Below, piece after piece: positions 8,732 to 18,139 of a stretch of DNA of 52,903 nucleotides (position 1 is its first letter; each line of letters opens with the position of its first letter). A program made the translations under genes and the position numbers. This DNA is from an uncultured Clostridia bacterium. Its GTDB lineage: Bacteria > Bacillota > Clostridia > Christensenellales > Borkfalkiaceae. The notes below the pieces were generated by a model. That model worked only from the letters and a program-made list of their open reading frames with translations, was not told where the DNA came from and made no database searches. The stretch spans positions 1 to 52,903 of the forward strand of contig CANQHG010000012.1 in NCBI GenBank assembly GCA_947623655.1, read 5' to 3'.

Positions 8732-8807
8732 ATTTTTTCATTAAATTTTTGAGATACTGTTCGTACTCTTCGTCGGTAAGCCTCTGTATCTTCTTCTTTT
8801 TTGCCAT
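8730..8807 (-). CDS. 25-residue lysine-rich miniprotein
   Basis: A complete small frame: lysine-rich start (MAKKKKIQRL), an acidic/tyrosine middle (TDEEYEQYLK) and a lysine end. An AGGTG ribosome binding site sits 4-5 bases before the ATG. It follows the ABC transporter gene after 45 bases and its TAA lies in the A run of the operon terminator. The amphipathic, charge-segregated sequence suggests one short helix. Function unknown; it could be a small regulator or partner of the transporter, or simply a conserved tiny protein. Coding status is inferred from the signals around it, not from a recognised family. Confidence 0.55.
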   Translation of the reverse strand: MAKKKKIQRLTDEEYEQYLKNLMKK

Positions 8808-8852
8808 AAGCACCTCGCACGTCTTTTACAGTATACCCATGGCAGAGAAATT

Positions 8853-11800
8853 TTATTCGGTCCTGAGTGCGATGACGGGATCCTTTTGCGCCGCCGCCTG
8901 CGCGGGGATGAGGCCGGAAATGAGGGTGAGCGCCACACTCACGCACACCATGATGAACGCCGTGAGCGGAGGCAGAGACGCAATTCCCGCGATCCCCGAG
9001 AGAGACACGATGATGAGGTTAATGACCATAGACAGAAGATAGGTCACGCCCACGCCGATGAGACCCGCCGCAAGGCCGATAATGAACGTCTCCGCGTTGA
9101 AGAGATTTCGTATATCCATCTTCCGTGCGCCGAGGCTTCTGAGAACGCCGATCTCTTTCACGCGTTCGACGACGGAGACATAGGTGATAATGCCGATCAT
9201 GACCGAGCTCACAACGAGCGATATAGACGTAAAGGCGACTAGCACATAGGTGATGACGTCGAGCATCGTCTGCATCATGCCCATAAGGAGCCCCACACGG
9301 TCGGTATAGGTGATCTTATCCTCTTCCGCGCGCTCCTCCGCGTTGTTCCATGCGTCGAGATAGCCCAAAAGATCTTCTTTCGCGTCGAAGTCGGCGGGAT
9401 AGATATATACGCCATTCGGCTTGTCGCTGCCGCCTACAAGACGGACAACGGCGTCGGGCATATAGCTGATAAAGATCGTCCCCGCGAGTTTCATGCCGAG
9501 CACGGGTTCCACCTGCGCCGTCACGAGCGGATCGCCGACCACGGCGGCGAGCTCTTCGCGCGTGAACTCGGAGGGCAGATCGTCGAGCCCCGCGATCATT
9601 GCCGCAAAGGTCTCCTGTCCTACGCTTTCGCCGATCATCGGGCCATACACGGGATCGGTGAAAAAGCCCTTTATCTTCTCCCTCGTGAGAAGCGTGTTGA
9701 CGCTGAATGAGGGGTCTACGACGGCGAAACTCTTTTCAACGCCCGAGAGGAAAGTCTCGCCGAGGGACGCCGCAATGGCGCTTCTGATCGAGCCCAGATC
9801 GAGCGCGGTATATTCCTCGTTGAGCTGTGCGGCGGGAGAACGGTAGCCTACGAGTTGATCGTAGTCTCCCATGGAGAGCATGGCCTTGATCATTTCGGTG
9901 AATGCTTCGGGCAGTTTTGCCTCTTCGCCCGTCATCCATTTGACGATCGCGCTGTCTTTATTCGCCGCAATATAGCTGTCGCGCACGGCTTCGGTAAGAT
10001 TGAGCCCCGCCGTGAGGCAACCGTACGTGCGCCCCTCCTTGAGACGGAGCACGGCGCTGATTTTGAGCGGGATGCCGAGCGTCTTGCCGTCGTTCGAAGC
10101 CGTTGCAAGGTCGCTACGCTCGCCGCTGTATACAAAGGGCTGTTCGGTGAGTTCCGTCGTCTTCCTCTGCGTATACACGGCGTCGTTATAGTACAAGACG
10201 TAATCCTTGTTCAAAACTTCCGAGAAGTCGATCGTCTTGTAACCGCCCTCGAGTTCGTTGCCCTCTTCGCCCATGTTGAAAAGGTCCATGAAATCCTGCT
10301 CGGGCAAAAAGCCGAGCTGGGCGAGCGTGAGGTCGGTGGAGTCGTTGTTCTCCCCGACGACGAGCACGATCTCGTTTTCGTTTTCGGGGAAGTGCATGGT
10401 CTCGGGGTCGAGAACATCGTATTGGGAGAGAACGTAATCGGAGTAGTCTTCCGCCGCAAAGTCCGCCGTCCCCGGCATCACGCCCACAACGTCGTCGAAG
10501 AAATCGACATACTGCAAGAGCGCCTGATATTCGGGCGCAAGAGAGATGAGCTCGTCCGTATAGAATTCCTTGAGTTCGGAGAGGGAAAGATTTTTCGGCA
10601 CGATGGGCGTATTTTGGTTCGTTTCACGGTCGAGAACGCCGCCCGTGATGACGGAGGTGAAGAGATTGTCCGTAAAGCTGATCCCATACGCATATTTCAG
10701 CGCGGAGATCCATTCGGGATGCTCTTTTTTGCCCGTCTCGAGATAGCCGAGATATTCGTCGGAAAGATTATTGGTGACGGCGATGCCCTGCGCAAGCTGA
10801 GTCAGAAAGGAGTTGACGTATACCTTATCTTCGAGCTTGCTCATATCGGGCATGTTTTCCATGGAACCCGCGTTGGACATCACCGCATTTAAATCGAGCG
10901 TGTTTTCCGTGATCTCCACAGGATAGTAGGAGAGCATATCCTCCTCCGTCTTGCGGATATAGTTATTGAAGCCGGAGGAGAGCGCAAGCACGAGACACAC
11001 GGAGATGATGCCGATGGATCCCGCGACCGACGTGATGATGGTACGGCCCTTTTTCGTGAACAAATTCCTCGCGGAGAGGGCGAGCGAAGTGAGCAGGCTC
11101 ATCTTCGCGCGGGGCTTTTTGCCGCCCGTCTTTTTCTCCGCCTCTCCCCTTTCGGGTTCCGCGGCGCATTCTGCCGCTTCGTCCTCTTCGGAATAGGGCG
11201 CGCTGTCCGACTCCACAAGTCCGTCTTTGAGACGGACGATGCGAGAAGAATACTTTTCGGCGAGCTCGGGATTGTGCGTCACCATGATGACGAGGCGCTC
11301 GGAGGCGATCTCCTTGATGAGCTCCATGACCTCAACGCTCGTCTTACTGTCGAGTGCGCCCGTCGGTTCGTCGGCGAGCAGAATATCGGGATTGTTGACG
11401 AGGGCGCGGGCAATGGCGACGCGCTGCATCTGGCCGCCCGAGAGCTGGTTGGGACGCTTATTGAGTTCTTCCCCGAGCCCCACGCGCTCAAGCGCCTTTT
11501 GGGCCCTCTCCCTCCTCTCCTCTTTCCCGACGCCCGCGATCGTGAGCGCGAGCTCGACGTTCGAGAGCACCGTCTGGTGGGGAATGAGATTGTAGGATTG
11601 GAAAATAAAGCCGATCCTGTGGTTGCGGTAGACGTCCCAATCGCGGTCCTTGAAATCTTTGGTCGATTTCCCCTGGATCACGAGGTCGCCCGAAGTGTAA
11701 TGATCGAGGCCGCCGATAATGTTGAGCAGGGTCGTCTTTCCGCAGCCCGACGCTCCGAGCACGGAGACGAACTCATTCTTGCGGAAAGCGAGACTGATCC

Positions 11801-11867
11801 CTTTTAACGCATGTACGTAGCCTTGCGCCACTTTATAATCTTTTTTGATATCCTTAAGCTTCAACAT
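8853..11867 (-). CDS. Fused ABC transporter, ATPase plus FtsX/MacB-type permease
   Basis: 1004 aa. Residues 1-230 are an ABC ATPase of the LolD/MacB class: Walker A GASGCGKT, signature [15 protein letters not shown], Walker [13 protein letters not shown] and the H-loop in [10 protein letters not shown] charged, low-complexity linker (about 230-265) leads to a first membrane segment (near 285-305), a very long extracytoplasmic domain of about 500 residues, and three membrane segments at the C-terminus ([21 protein letters not shown] onward) with the FtsX motif [18 protein letters not shown]. In this family the pump moves peptides, lipids or drugs by mechanotransmission. It lies 33 bases after a MarR gene and is probably controlled by it. 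The substrate is unknown. Confidence 0.92.
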   Translation of the reverse strand: MLKLKDIKKDYKVAQGYVHALKGISLAFRKNEFVSVLGASGCGKTTLLNIIGGLDHYTSGDLVIQGKSTKDFKDRDWDVYRNHRIGFIFQSYNLIPHQTVLSNVELALTIAGVGKEERRERAQKALERVGLGEELNKRPNQLSGGQMQRVAIARALVNNPDILLADEPTGALDSKTSVEVMELIKEIASERLVIMVTHNPELAEKYSSRIVRLKDGLVESDSAPYSEEDEAAECAAEPERGEAEKKTGGKKPRAKMSLLTSLALSARNLFTKKGRTIITSVAGSIGIISVCLVLALSSGFNNYIRKTEEDMLSYYPVEITENTLDLNAVMSNAGSMENMPDMSKLEDKVYVNSFLTQLAQGIAVTNNLSDEYLGYLETGKKEHPEWISALKYAYGISFTDNLFTSVITGGVLDRETNQNTPIVPKNLSLSELKEFYTDELISLAPEYQALLQYVDFFDDVVGVMPGTADFAAEDYSDYVLSQYDVLDPETMHFPENENEIVLVVGENNDSTDLTLAQLGFLPEQDFMDLFNMGEEGNELEGGYKTIDFSEVLNKDYVLYYNDAVYTQRKTTELTEQPFVYSGERSDLATASNDGKTLGIPLKISAVLRLKEGRTYGCLTAGLNLTEAVRDSYIAANKDSAIVKWMTGEEAKLPEAFTEMIKAMLSMGDYDQLVGYRSPAAQLNEEYTALDLGSIRSAIAASLGETFLSGVEKSFAVVDPSFSVNTLLTREKIKGFFTDPVYGPMIGESVGQETFAAMIAGLDDLPSEFTREELAAVVGDPLVTAQVEPVLGMKLAGTIFISYMPDAVVRLVGGSDKPNGVYIYPADFDAKEDLLGYLDAWNNAEERAEEDKITYTDRVGLLMGMMQTMLDVITYVLVAFTSISLVVSSVMIGIITYVSVVERVKEIGVLRSLGARKMDIRNLFNAETFIIGLAAGLIGVGVTYLLSMVINLIIVSLSGIAGIASLPPLTAFIMVCVSVALTLISGLIPAQAAAQKDPVIALRTE

Positions 11868-11900
11868 AAGACTCCCCGACCCTTCCTGAAAACGGATTCT

Positions 11901-12365
11901 TTACTTTTCCGCCTCTCCGTCGTCGCCGCTCTCACGGCTCTCCTGCATGAGAGCGATGAAATCGGCGCAGTCCACCGAAAGGCGCTGCATTCTGTCTTTT
12001 CCGAATTTGTTCGCGCAATTTTCGAGAAGCTCGTTAAGCTCTCTGCACTGTTCCTCGTATGTAGCGAGCGAATTGTCGGAAAGACGGATATAGGCGATCT
12101 TTTTGTCGTCGGGCGCGGCGGTGCGAACGACGATGCCGCGCTCTTCGAGCTTTGTCACGAGCTGGGAAACGGCCGAACGGGTGATGCCGAGCCGTCTTGC
12201 AAGCTCAGAAGAAATGATATCTCTGCCCTTTGTACGCTCGGACACGACTTCTCTGAGAAGTTTGAACTCCGTTCTCGAAAGTTTTGCGGAATCACCGAAA
12301 AACTTGAGATTCGCCACGGCTTCCACAGCCTTAAACAGTCGGACAGCATAATCATTGAGTTCCAT
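11901..12365 (-). CDS. MarR-family transcriptional regulator
   Basis: 154 aa winged-helix regulator. The DNA-binding core is visible as SSELARRLGITRSAVSQLVTKLEERGIVVRTAAPDDKKIAYIRLSD, the typical MarR recognition helix and wing. An upstream in-frame ATG exists at 12377, but the bases between the two ATGs form a GGAGG ribosome binding site for the second, so 12365 is chosen. It is the first gene of an operon with the ABC exporter and the miniprotein, which suggests autorepression and control of the exporter. Direct repeats of TGTATA overlap the spacer and -10 box of its promoter and are a plausible binding site. Confidence 0.92.
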   Translation of the reverse strand: MELNDYAVRLFKAVEAVANLKFFGDSAKLSRTEFKLLREVVSERTKGRDIISSELARRLGITRSAVSQLVTKLEERGIVVRTAAPDDKKIAYIRLSDNSLATYEEQCRELNELLENCANKFGKDRMQRLSVDCADFIALMQESRESGDDGEAEK

Positions 12366-12403
12366 AAGTACCTCCATAACTTTTTCTTTTGCTGAACAAT
12401 GGT

Positions 12404-12433
12404 ATTATACACATTTCTATACACTTTTGTCAA
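12404..12433 (-). promoter_or_regulatory. Promoter and possible operator of the MarR-ABC operon
   Basis: TTGACA (12428-12433), an 18-base spacer and TATAAT (12404-12409) on the minus strand. The spacer reads AAAGTGTATAGAAATGTG, so TGTATA occurs twice with a 12-base step, covering the -10 region where a MarR repressor would bind. Confidence 0.75.
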
Positions 12434-12527
12434 TCGATTAAAACGTGATTTAAAATCCTTTCGAAATTTTCATCGAACGCCCATATTTATGTCAAATTGC
12501 GACAAAATCGTACACATTCCCCGCATG

Positions 12528-12553
12528 AAAAAACTCCCCGCGGGGAGTTTTTT
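12528..12553. terminator. Intrinsic terminator after the CNNM/CBS gene
   Basis: Perfect 26-base palindrome (AAAAAACTCCCCG and its complement), directly after the stop of the CBS-domain gene. It separates that operon from the MarR promoter. Confidence 0.88.
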
Positions 12554-12555
12554 GT

Positions 12556-13677
12556 CTATTCTTCGGTCTCGTCTACCGTCTCGGGCGGTTCGGGTTCTGG
12601 AATAAAGGGCTGAAGGGGCGCGGTCACGGGCGTCAGATCGTACTTATCGTCGATATCCGCGCCGAGAAGCTCTTCCATGATGTCTTCGCGGGTGATGAGC
12701 CCGAGGACGTTCCCCTCCGAGCCGACGAGCGCCATGTGCTCGCGCATGGACTGCATGCGTTTCATGAGCGCGGAGACCTTTTCTTCGGTCGTCGTATAGG
12801 AGACGGGACGGATGATATTCTGGAAATCACGCCTGCCCGCAAGCATGTTTTCGTAGAAATCCGCGCGGTATAAGATGCCGACGATGTTTTCTTTGCTCCC
12901 CTTGTAGACGGGAATGCGCGAAAAATTCGATTCGCGGAAAATTTTATAGACGAGCGCCGCATTTTCGCGGATATCCACCATGACGACGCGCTCGAGCGGG
13001 ATCATGCAGCTCCCCACGTGCAGATCGTCGTAGCGGAGCGTTCTCTTGATGAGGTCGTGTTCCGTGTCGTTGAGCACGCCCTCGCTCGTGATATCCGAGA
13101 CGATCATTTTGAACTCTTCTTCCGTATATTTCGGCTTTTTCTTATTGAACCCGAAGATAAGGAAGAGCAATTTCTTCCAGAGCCCGAATGCCCAGTTGAG
13201 GGGCAGGAAGAGATAAGTACAGAAAGTGAGCGGATAGACCATGAAACATGCGAATTTTTCGGGCGCCTCGCGGGCGAGCGTCTTGGGCGTGACTTCCCCG
13301 AAAATGAGCACGATGACGGTCAGAACAATCGTGGAGATCGTGGGACCGATCTCCTCGTTGATGAGCCGCGTAAAGATGATGGTGGAAATGGTCGCGGCGG
13401 CGATGTTGACAATGTTATTGCCGATGAGCAGGGTCGTGAGCACCCTGTTGTAGTCGTCGCTGAGTTTTAAGACCTGCCGCGCACTGCGTTTTTTGGCGGC
13501 ATAGCGCCGCATACGCACTGTGCTGAAGCTTGTGTAGGCCGTCTCCGTCGCGCTGAAACAGCCCGATAAAAAGACGAGCACGATGAGCGCGATCAAAAGT
13601 GCGACCGTACCGCCGCTCATGTTCACGCTCAAAAGAGAGAAGAAGCCGCCTAAGTTACTACTTGGGTCGCCGTCCAT
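12556..13677 (-). CDS. CNNM/DUF21 and CBS-pair membrane protein (HlyC/CorC family, short form)
   Basis: 373 aa from the ATG at 13677, which has a GGAGG 13 bases upstream; the open frame runs further up but that part is arginine-rich noise from another frame. An N-terminal hydrophobic segment (VALLIALIVLVFLSGCFSATETA, with the CNNM hallmark SATETA) is followed by further membrane segments (about 80-160), then two CBS domains (about 215-340, including MIPLERVVMVDI and LVGSEGNVLGLITREDIMEELLG). Relatives are magnesium/cobalt exporters. The C-terminal CorC_HlyC domain is missing; the chain ends in a proline- and glutamate-rich tail. It is probably the last gene of the yitT-like/thioredoxin-reductase cluster. 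Confidence 0.9.
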   Translation of the reverse strand: MDGDPSSNLGGFFSLLSVNMSGGTVALLIALIVLVFLSGCFSATETAYTSFSTVRMRRYAAKKRSARQVLKLSDDYNRVLTTLLIGNNIVNIAAATISTIIFTRLINEEIGPTISTIVLTVIVLIFGEVTPKTLAREAPEKFACFMVYPLTFCTYLFLPLNWAFGLWKKLLFLIFGFNKKKPKYTEEEFKMIVSDITSEGVLNDTEHDLIKRTLRYDDLHVGSCMIPLERVVMVDIRENAALVYKIFRESNFSRIPVYKGSKENIVGILYRADFYENMLAGRRDFQNIIRPVSYTTTEEKVSALMKRMQSMREHMALVGSEGNVLGLITREDIMEELLGADIDDKYDLTPVTAPLQPFIPEPEPPETVDETEE

Positions 13678-13732
13678 AAAAAATAAATAACCTCCGTTGC
13701 GCCTTTTGGCGCCTTGATTTATATTTATATAT

Positions 13733-13765
13733 AAACGCGCCGCGGTGCTTTCAACCGCCGCGTTT
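13733..13765 (-). terminator. Possible weak terminator after the thioredoxin-reductase-like gene
   Basis: GC-rich stem AAACGCGGCGGT / ACCGCGGCGCGTTT with a two-base bulge, overlapping the stop codon. It is followed by an AT-rich tract rather than a clean T run, so read-through into the CBS gene is likely. Confidence 0.35.
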
Positions 13766-14627
13766 ACGTCTTTTTTACCTGTTTTAACGCGCTGAGATAC
13801 CGTTTTGCCGCATGCGCCGCAACGAGCCCTTCGCCCGCCGCCTTCGCATACTGATAGGGAAGCCCCGTGACGTCCCCTGCCGCGAACAGACCGCCGAGAT
13901 TGGTGGAGAGATCTCTCCCGACGACGACATGCGCCCCGTCCGTTTTCAGTCCCCCGACAAGAGCCGCGGGAGGCACGGCGGCACGGAGCAGAAAAACGCC
14001 GTCCACTTTGTATGTTTTTCCGTCTGCAACGAGCCTTTCGACCCGCCCGTTTCCCTCGACCGCGCGCGGCGTTTCGCCGCACGGCACGATGTTTTTATGG
14101 CGGAACGTTCCGCCGCCGAAGACGTACGCCGTCTTTGCAAAATCGGCAAGATATTCGACCTCTTCGGAAAATCCGTCGGACGCCATCACTACGGCGATAT
14201 CTTTCCCGCGGTAGAGCGCCCCGTCGCAGACGGCGCAATAGCTCACGCCCCTGCCCGTGAATTCACGCTCGCCCGTAAGGTTCCCCCTGAGGTCGACGCC
14301 CGTACACAAAATGACGGAGCGGGCCGTATACGCGGTATCTTCCGCCGAGACGGTATACACGTCTTTCATGCGGAAGACGCCGACCGCGCGGCCCCTTGTG
14401 AAGCGGACGCCTTCCCTTTCGCGCTGGGCCTCGAGCGCCTCGGCAAAGCGCTCGCCGTCCCCCACAAAAGCGGGGTAATTTCGCACATATTCGCTCTTTT
14501 TTACCTTTTCGCCGAACGCCGTCTCCCCGAGCCAGAGATAATCGGCGCCGAGGCTTTTCAGCGAGAGCGCGGCCGAATAGCCCGCGATCCCCCCGCCGAT
14601 GACGGCAACGTCATAAATGTGTTCCAT
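13764..14627 (-). CDS. Thioredoxin-reductase-like flavoprotein lacking the NADPH motif (FFTR-like)
   Basis: 287 aa. FAD-binding GGGIAGYSAA at residues 11-20, redox pair CAVC at 131-134 (family CATC) and the C-terminal FAD motif GGLFAAGDVTG at 245-255 with the usual YQYAKAAGEG. The NADPH-binding half is degenerate: where TrxB has GGGDSA the protein reads MASDGFSEE (148-156), and the HRR motif for the NADPH phosphate is absent. Loss of these motifs with retention of both CxxC and FAD sites is the pattern of the ferredoxin-dependent flavin thioredoxin reductases known from Clostridium. I infer, without proof, that electrons come from ferredoxin. It lies 41 bases after the YitT gene and before the CBS gene. 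Confidence 0.85.
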   Translation of the reverse strand: MEHIYDVAVIGGGIAGYSAALSLKSLGADYLWLGETAFGEKVKKSEYVRNYPAFVGDGERFAEALEAQREREGVRFTRGRAVGVFRMKDVYTVSAEDTAYTARSVILCTGVDLRGNLTGEREFTGRGVSYCAVCDGALYRGKDIAVVMASDGFSEEVEYLADFAKTAYVFGGGTFRHKNIVPCGETPRAVEGNGRVERLVADGKTYKVDGVFLLRAAVPPAALVGGLKTDGAHVVVGRDLSTNLGGLFAAGDVTGLPYQYAKAAGEGLVAAHAAKRYLSALKQVKKT

Positions 14628-14667
14628 ACTCCGAGTATGAACTCCCTTAAGAGAAAGTATATTCCGC

Positions 14668-15576
14668 TTACTTCAAAAACTTGCCGTACACTTCCGAAGT
14701 CGGCGAGAAAAAGGCGAACGTGTCGGGATAGCGCTTGATGATACGCTGGACTTCGGCGATCTGCCGCTTGCGGATGATGCAGACGAGGACATCGTGTTCC
14801 TCGTGCGTGTACATGCCCGTCGCCCGCATCATGGTCGCGCCGTGATGGGTCTTTTCCATGATCTCCCGGGCGATCGCTTCGGGCTCCTTTGTAATAATTT
14901 CAAACTTATACGCCGTTTTAAAGCCATTGATGATGACGTCGCACGTCTTACTCGTCACAAAGAGAGAGACAAGGGCGAGGAGCACGGGCACGAGATTTGC
15001 CGCAAAGCCCACGGGTGAATAGTAGACGAAGAAAGACGCGAACACCACGATCGCATCGAGCAGAGAAGTCAGCCAGCTGACCGAGATAAATTTCCACTTT
15101 TTATTGACGATAGCGGCGAGGATGGCCGTTCCGCCCGCCGTTCCGCACGAGCGGAGCATGACGGCGAGCGCGATTCCCAGAAAAATTCCGCCCGCAACGG
15201 CCGCCAAGAGCCCGTAGGCGATGGGTTCTGTCCCTTCGAGATCGTAAAACTTCGGAAAGTTCGGAATGTGGTCGAAGACGATGAGCAGCCCCGACGTCAA
15301 CAGCATGGAGAGGGTGGAGAGAATGGCCTCTTTCTTCCCCAAAAGAAAGAAAGCGAGGAAGAAGAGCGGCACGTTCAGCATCAGAAGAAAGTAGCCGGAA
15401 TTCCAATGCGTCGCATACTCCAGCAAAACGGCGGCGCCGTTGATGCCGCCCGGCGCAAAGTGGTTGGGCGAAACGAAGATATAAATACCCAACGCCCGCA
15501 CAATCCCCGAGATAAGAACGGGCAGTACGAATGCCGTGATGAAAAATTTGATTTTTTTCGATGTGTCCAATTTCAT
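14668..15576 (-). CDS. YitT-family membrane protein (DUF161 plus DUF2179)
   Basis: 302 aa. About five hydrophobic segments fill residues 10-200 (for example FFITAFVLPVLISGIVRALG and SGYFLLMLNVPLFFLAFFLL), with the conserved ALGIYIFVSPNHFAPGGINGAA stretch. A cytoplasmic DUF2179 domain follows (about 210-300, ATGMYTHEEHDVLVCIIRKRQ). Function of the family is unsettled. There is no good ribosome binding site, only a weak AGGA 15 bases from the ATG. It heads a three-gene minus-strand cluster from the promoter at 15613-15641. Confidence 0.9.
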   Translation of the reverse strand: MKLDTSKKIKFFITAFVLPVLISGIVRALGIYIFVSPNHFAPGGINGAAVLLEYATHWNSGYFLLMLNVPLFFLAFFLLGKKEAILSTLSMLLTSGLLIVFDHIPNFPKFYDLEGTEPIAYGLLAAVAGGIFLGIALAVMLRSCGTAGGTAILAAIVNKKWKFISVSWLTSLLDAIVVFASFFVYYSPVGFAANLVPVLLALVSLFVTSKTCDVIINGFKTAYKFEIITKEPEAIAREIMEKTHHGATMMRATGMYTHEEHDVLVCIIRKRQIAEVQRIIKRYPDTFAFFSPTSEVYGKFLK

Positions 15577-15612
15577 GATCGTATGTATGTCCTGAAAATA
15601 ACGACATGTGGC

Positions 15613-15641
15613 ATTGTACCATACTTTCTTGAAAATAGCAA
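15613..15641 (-). promoter_or_regulatory. Promoter of the YitT-TrxR-CBS cluster
   Basis: TTGCTA (15636-15641), a 17-base spacer and TACAAT (15613-15618) on the minus strand, 37 bases before the YitT start. Confidence 0.65.
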
Positions 15642-15700
15642 TCGTTTTTCAGAGCTTGTTTTTCTTGCCTGAGGGGAGATCCCTTTCTGCCCGAGATCCG

Positions 15701-18139
15701 TCAGAATTTCATGGAGAAAATTTCTTTTGCCGTCCATTTCACGCCCTTGAGCGGCCTGCCGCGCGTATACGTCGCGTCGATGGGGAAATCCTCGGTCGAG
15801 AGCGCTTCCACGGTGCCCTCTTCGGTAAACACCGCAACTTCGTACGGCTCTGTCACATAATCGGCGAAGATCACCTTGTCCTCTTTCATGTCGGCGACCC
15901 GCACGCCCATCGCGCCGCGGTTGAGAGGTTCTATCTGCGAGACGATGATCCGCTTATACCTGCCGCCCGAGGTCGCGAGCAAGAGTTCGCCGTAATCTTC
16001 GAGCTGGCTCGCCCAGAGAACGGCGTCCCCTTTCCTGACGCCCATGCCCTTGACGCAGGTCGCGGCCGTCTTTCTCACGGGTACCTCGTCCATTTTCATG
16101 TTGAGACACATGCCGTTTCTCGTCACGAAGAACAGCGTCTTTTCTTCGGTATCGAGCCGTTCGACGGCGACCAGCCTGTCCCCCTCGTCCATCTTGACGG
16201 CAACGCCCTTGCCTGCGATGATATCTTCGAGCTCTCTGCCCATGAGTTCCCCTTTCTCTGTGACGAAGAGAAGGGCGCCCTTGTCTTCTTCGGAGAAGAT
16301 CGCGGCAACTTTTTCGTCCTTGGCAGCGTCGGTAAGATCGGTGAGTTTTAACCCGCTGTCCGTCCACTTGCGCATGCAGTCTTTCATGTTGAAGCGGTAG
16401 CAATTTGCCTTGTCGGTGATGACGACCGCGTCCGCATTGGAGAGAAGAGAGGCCATTTTGAGCACAATGCCGCTCTTTTTCATGGACGGCGCGATCGCCT
16501 GCGGGATCCCCTTGAGCTTTTTCTCTTCCACACACTTGAGTTTGCCGTCGGCGGTGAAGAGAAGCTGCGCGGGAACGCCGGGGACATAGACGTCGAAGCG
16601 TTCGGCAAAGGCGTCGTCCTCGCTCTCCGGAAGCGCCGATCTGCGGGGGACCGCATACTTTTTGCCGAGCTCCGTGATCTCTTTTTTCACGACGTCGAGC
16701 TGCAATTTGTTGCTCCCCACGATGGCGGTGAGCTCTTCGATGAGCTTTCTGAGCGCCTTGAGTTCCTCCTCGAGCTTGAAAACTTCGAGTTTGGTGAGGC
16801 GGGCGAGCCGAAGATCGAGGATGGCCTGCGCCTGTTTTTCGGAGAGATCGAAGCGCTTTCTCAGTTTATCTCTCGCGTCGGCCGTGCTTTCCGCCGATTT
16901 GATGATTTTGATCACTTCGTCGATGTTTCTGACGGCGACGATGAGACCTTCGAGGATGTGGCAGCGCTCTTTCGCCTGATTGAGATCGAACTTCGTCCTG
17001 CGGAGAACGACTTCGCGCTGGTATTCCACATAGTAGCGGATAATGTCCATGAGCCCCATGAGCATGGGCTTGCCCTTGGCGATCGCCACCATGTTGATGC
17101 CGAAGCTCACTTCGAGATCGGTATATTTATAGAGCGCCGCAAGCACGGCGTCGGCGTCTTTGCCCGTGCCGCGCATCTCGATGACTGCCCGCATGCCGCT
17201 CCTGTCGCTCTCGTCTACGACCTTGGTAATGGGCGCGAGTTCGCTCTTTTGCTCCCTGAGTTCTGCGATCTTTCTCAAAAGATTTGCCTTGTTGACCTGA
17301 TAGGGAAGCTCGGTGATGACGATGTTGCGTTTGACGTTGGGGTCTTCCCCGCTCGTGGGGCGCTCGCCTTCGGCAAGCTCCACGCTGACTTTGGCGCGGA
17401 CGGAGATCTTGCCCTTTCCCGTGGCATATGCCTGTTCGAGTTCTCTTCCGATGATCTTGCCGCCCGTCGGAAAATCGGGGGCGGGAATATACTTCATCAT
17501 CTTTTCGAGGGAAATGCGCGGGTTGTCGATATAGGCGACGACGCCGTTTATCACTTCGCCCAAATTGTGCGGGGGGATGTTCGTCGCAAGGCCTACGGCA
17601 ATACCCGAAGCGCCGTTGACGAGAAGATTGGGAAATCTCCCGGGGAGCATATCGGGCTCTTTCAGAGAGTCGTCGAAGTTCAGGGAGAATGGAACGGTAT
17701 TCTTGTCGAGGTCTCTTAAGAGTTCGAGCGCAAGCGGCTCGAGCCGCGCTTCGGTATAGCGCATGGCGGCGGCAGGGTCGCCGTCGACGGAACCGAAATT
17801 CCCATGGCCGTTGACGAGCGTCATGCCCATGTTGAAATCCTGCGCCATGCGGACCATGGCGTCGTAGACGGAACTGTCGCCGTGCGGGTGATATTTACCC
17901 ATGCAATCGCCGACGATACGCGCAGACTTCTTGTGCGGTTTATCGGGCATGAGCCCCATTTCATACATAGTGTACAAAATTCTGCGCTGGACGGGTTTTA
18001 ATCCGTCTTCGACGCGGGGGAGCGCCCTGTCGAGAATGACGAACTCGGCATACGGCAACATGGATTGGGGAAGTACTTCCTCGAGCGGGGTAACAAAGAG
18101 CTGGCCCTGCGGCTCCTGCGGCAACTCATTCTTCTTCAT
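15701..18139 (-). CDS. parC: Type IIA topoisomerase subunit A (ParC-like)
   Basis: 812 aa DNA-cleaving subunit. [12 protein letters not shown] and the quinolone-pocket segment [20 protein letters not shown] (81-100, with Ser89 and Asp93 in the drug-sensitive state) precede the catalytic Tyr128 in MRYTEARL. A coiled-coil tower (about 370-480) and a beta-pinwheel C-terminal domain (about 500-800) follow. No clear GyrA box is visible in the C-terminal domain; the nearest stretch is [10 protein letters not shown]. This favours topoisomerase IV over gyrase, but the symbol is tentative. The start overlaps the end of the B-subunit gene by 14 bases, so the two are translated together. Confidence 0.88.
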   Translation of the reverse strand: MKKNELPQEPQGQLFVTPLEEVLPQSMLPYAEFVILDRALPRVEDGLKPVQRRILYTMYEMGLMPDKPHKKSARIVGDCMGKYHPHGDSSVYDAMVRMAQDFNMGMTLVNGHGNFGSVDGDPAAAMRYTEARLEPLALELLRDLDKNTVPFSLNFDDSLKEPDMLPGRFPNLLVNGASGIAVGLATNIPPHNLGEVINGVVAYIDNPRISLEKMMKYIPAPDFPTGGKIIGRELEQAYATGKGKISVRAKVSVELAEGERPTSGEDPNVKRNIVITELPYQVNKANLLRKIAELREQKSELAPITKVVDESDRSGMRAVIEMRGTGKDADAVLAALYKYTDLEVSFGINMVAIAKGKPMLMGLMDIIRYYVEYQREVVLRRTKFDLNQAKERCHILEGLIVAVRNIDEVIKIIKSAESTADARDKLRKRFDLSEKQAQAILDLRLARLTKLEVFKLEEELKALRKLIEELTAIVGSNKLQLDVVKKEITELGKKYAVPRRSALPESEDDAFAERFDVYVPGVPAQLLFTADGKLKCVEEKKLKGIPQAIAPSMKKSGIVLKMASLLSNADAVVITDKANCYRFNMKDCMRKWTDSGLKLTDLTDAAKDEKVAAIFSEEDKGALLFVTEKGELMGRELEDIIAGKGVAVKMDEGDRLVAVERLDTEEKTLFFVTRNGMCLNMKMDEVPVRKTAATCVKGMGVRKGDAVLWASQLEDYGELLLATSGGRYKRIIVSQIEPLNRGAMGVRVADMKEDKVIFADYVTEPYEVAVFTEEGTVEALSTEDFPIDATYTRGRPLKGVKWTAKEIFSMKF

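Noticed and set aside
13678-14082. N-terminal extension of the CNNM/CBS protein
   Set aside because: The extension is arginine-rich and overlaps the thioredoxin-reductase gene in another frame; a GGAGG-preceded ATG at 13677 begins the family sequence.
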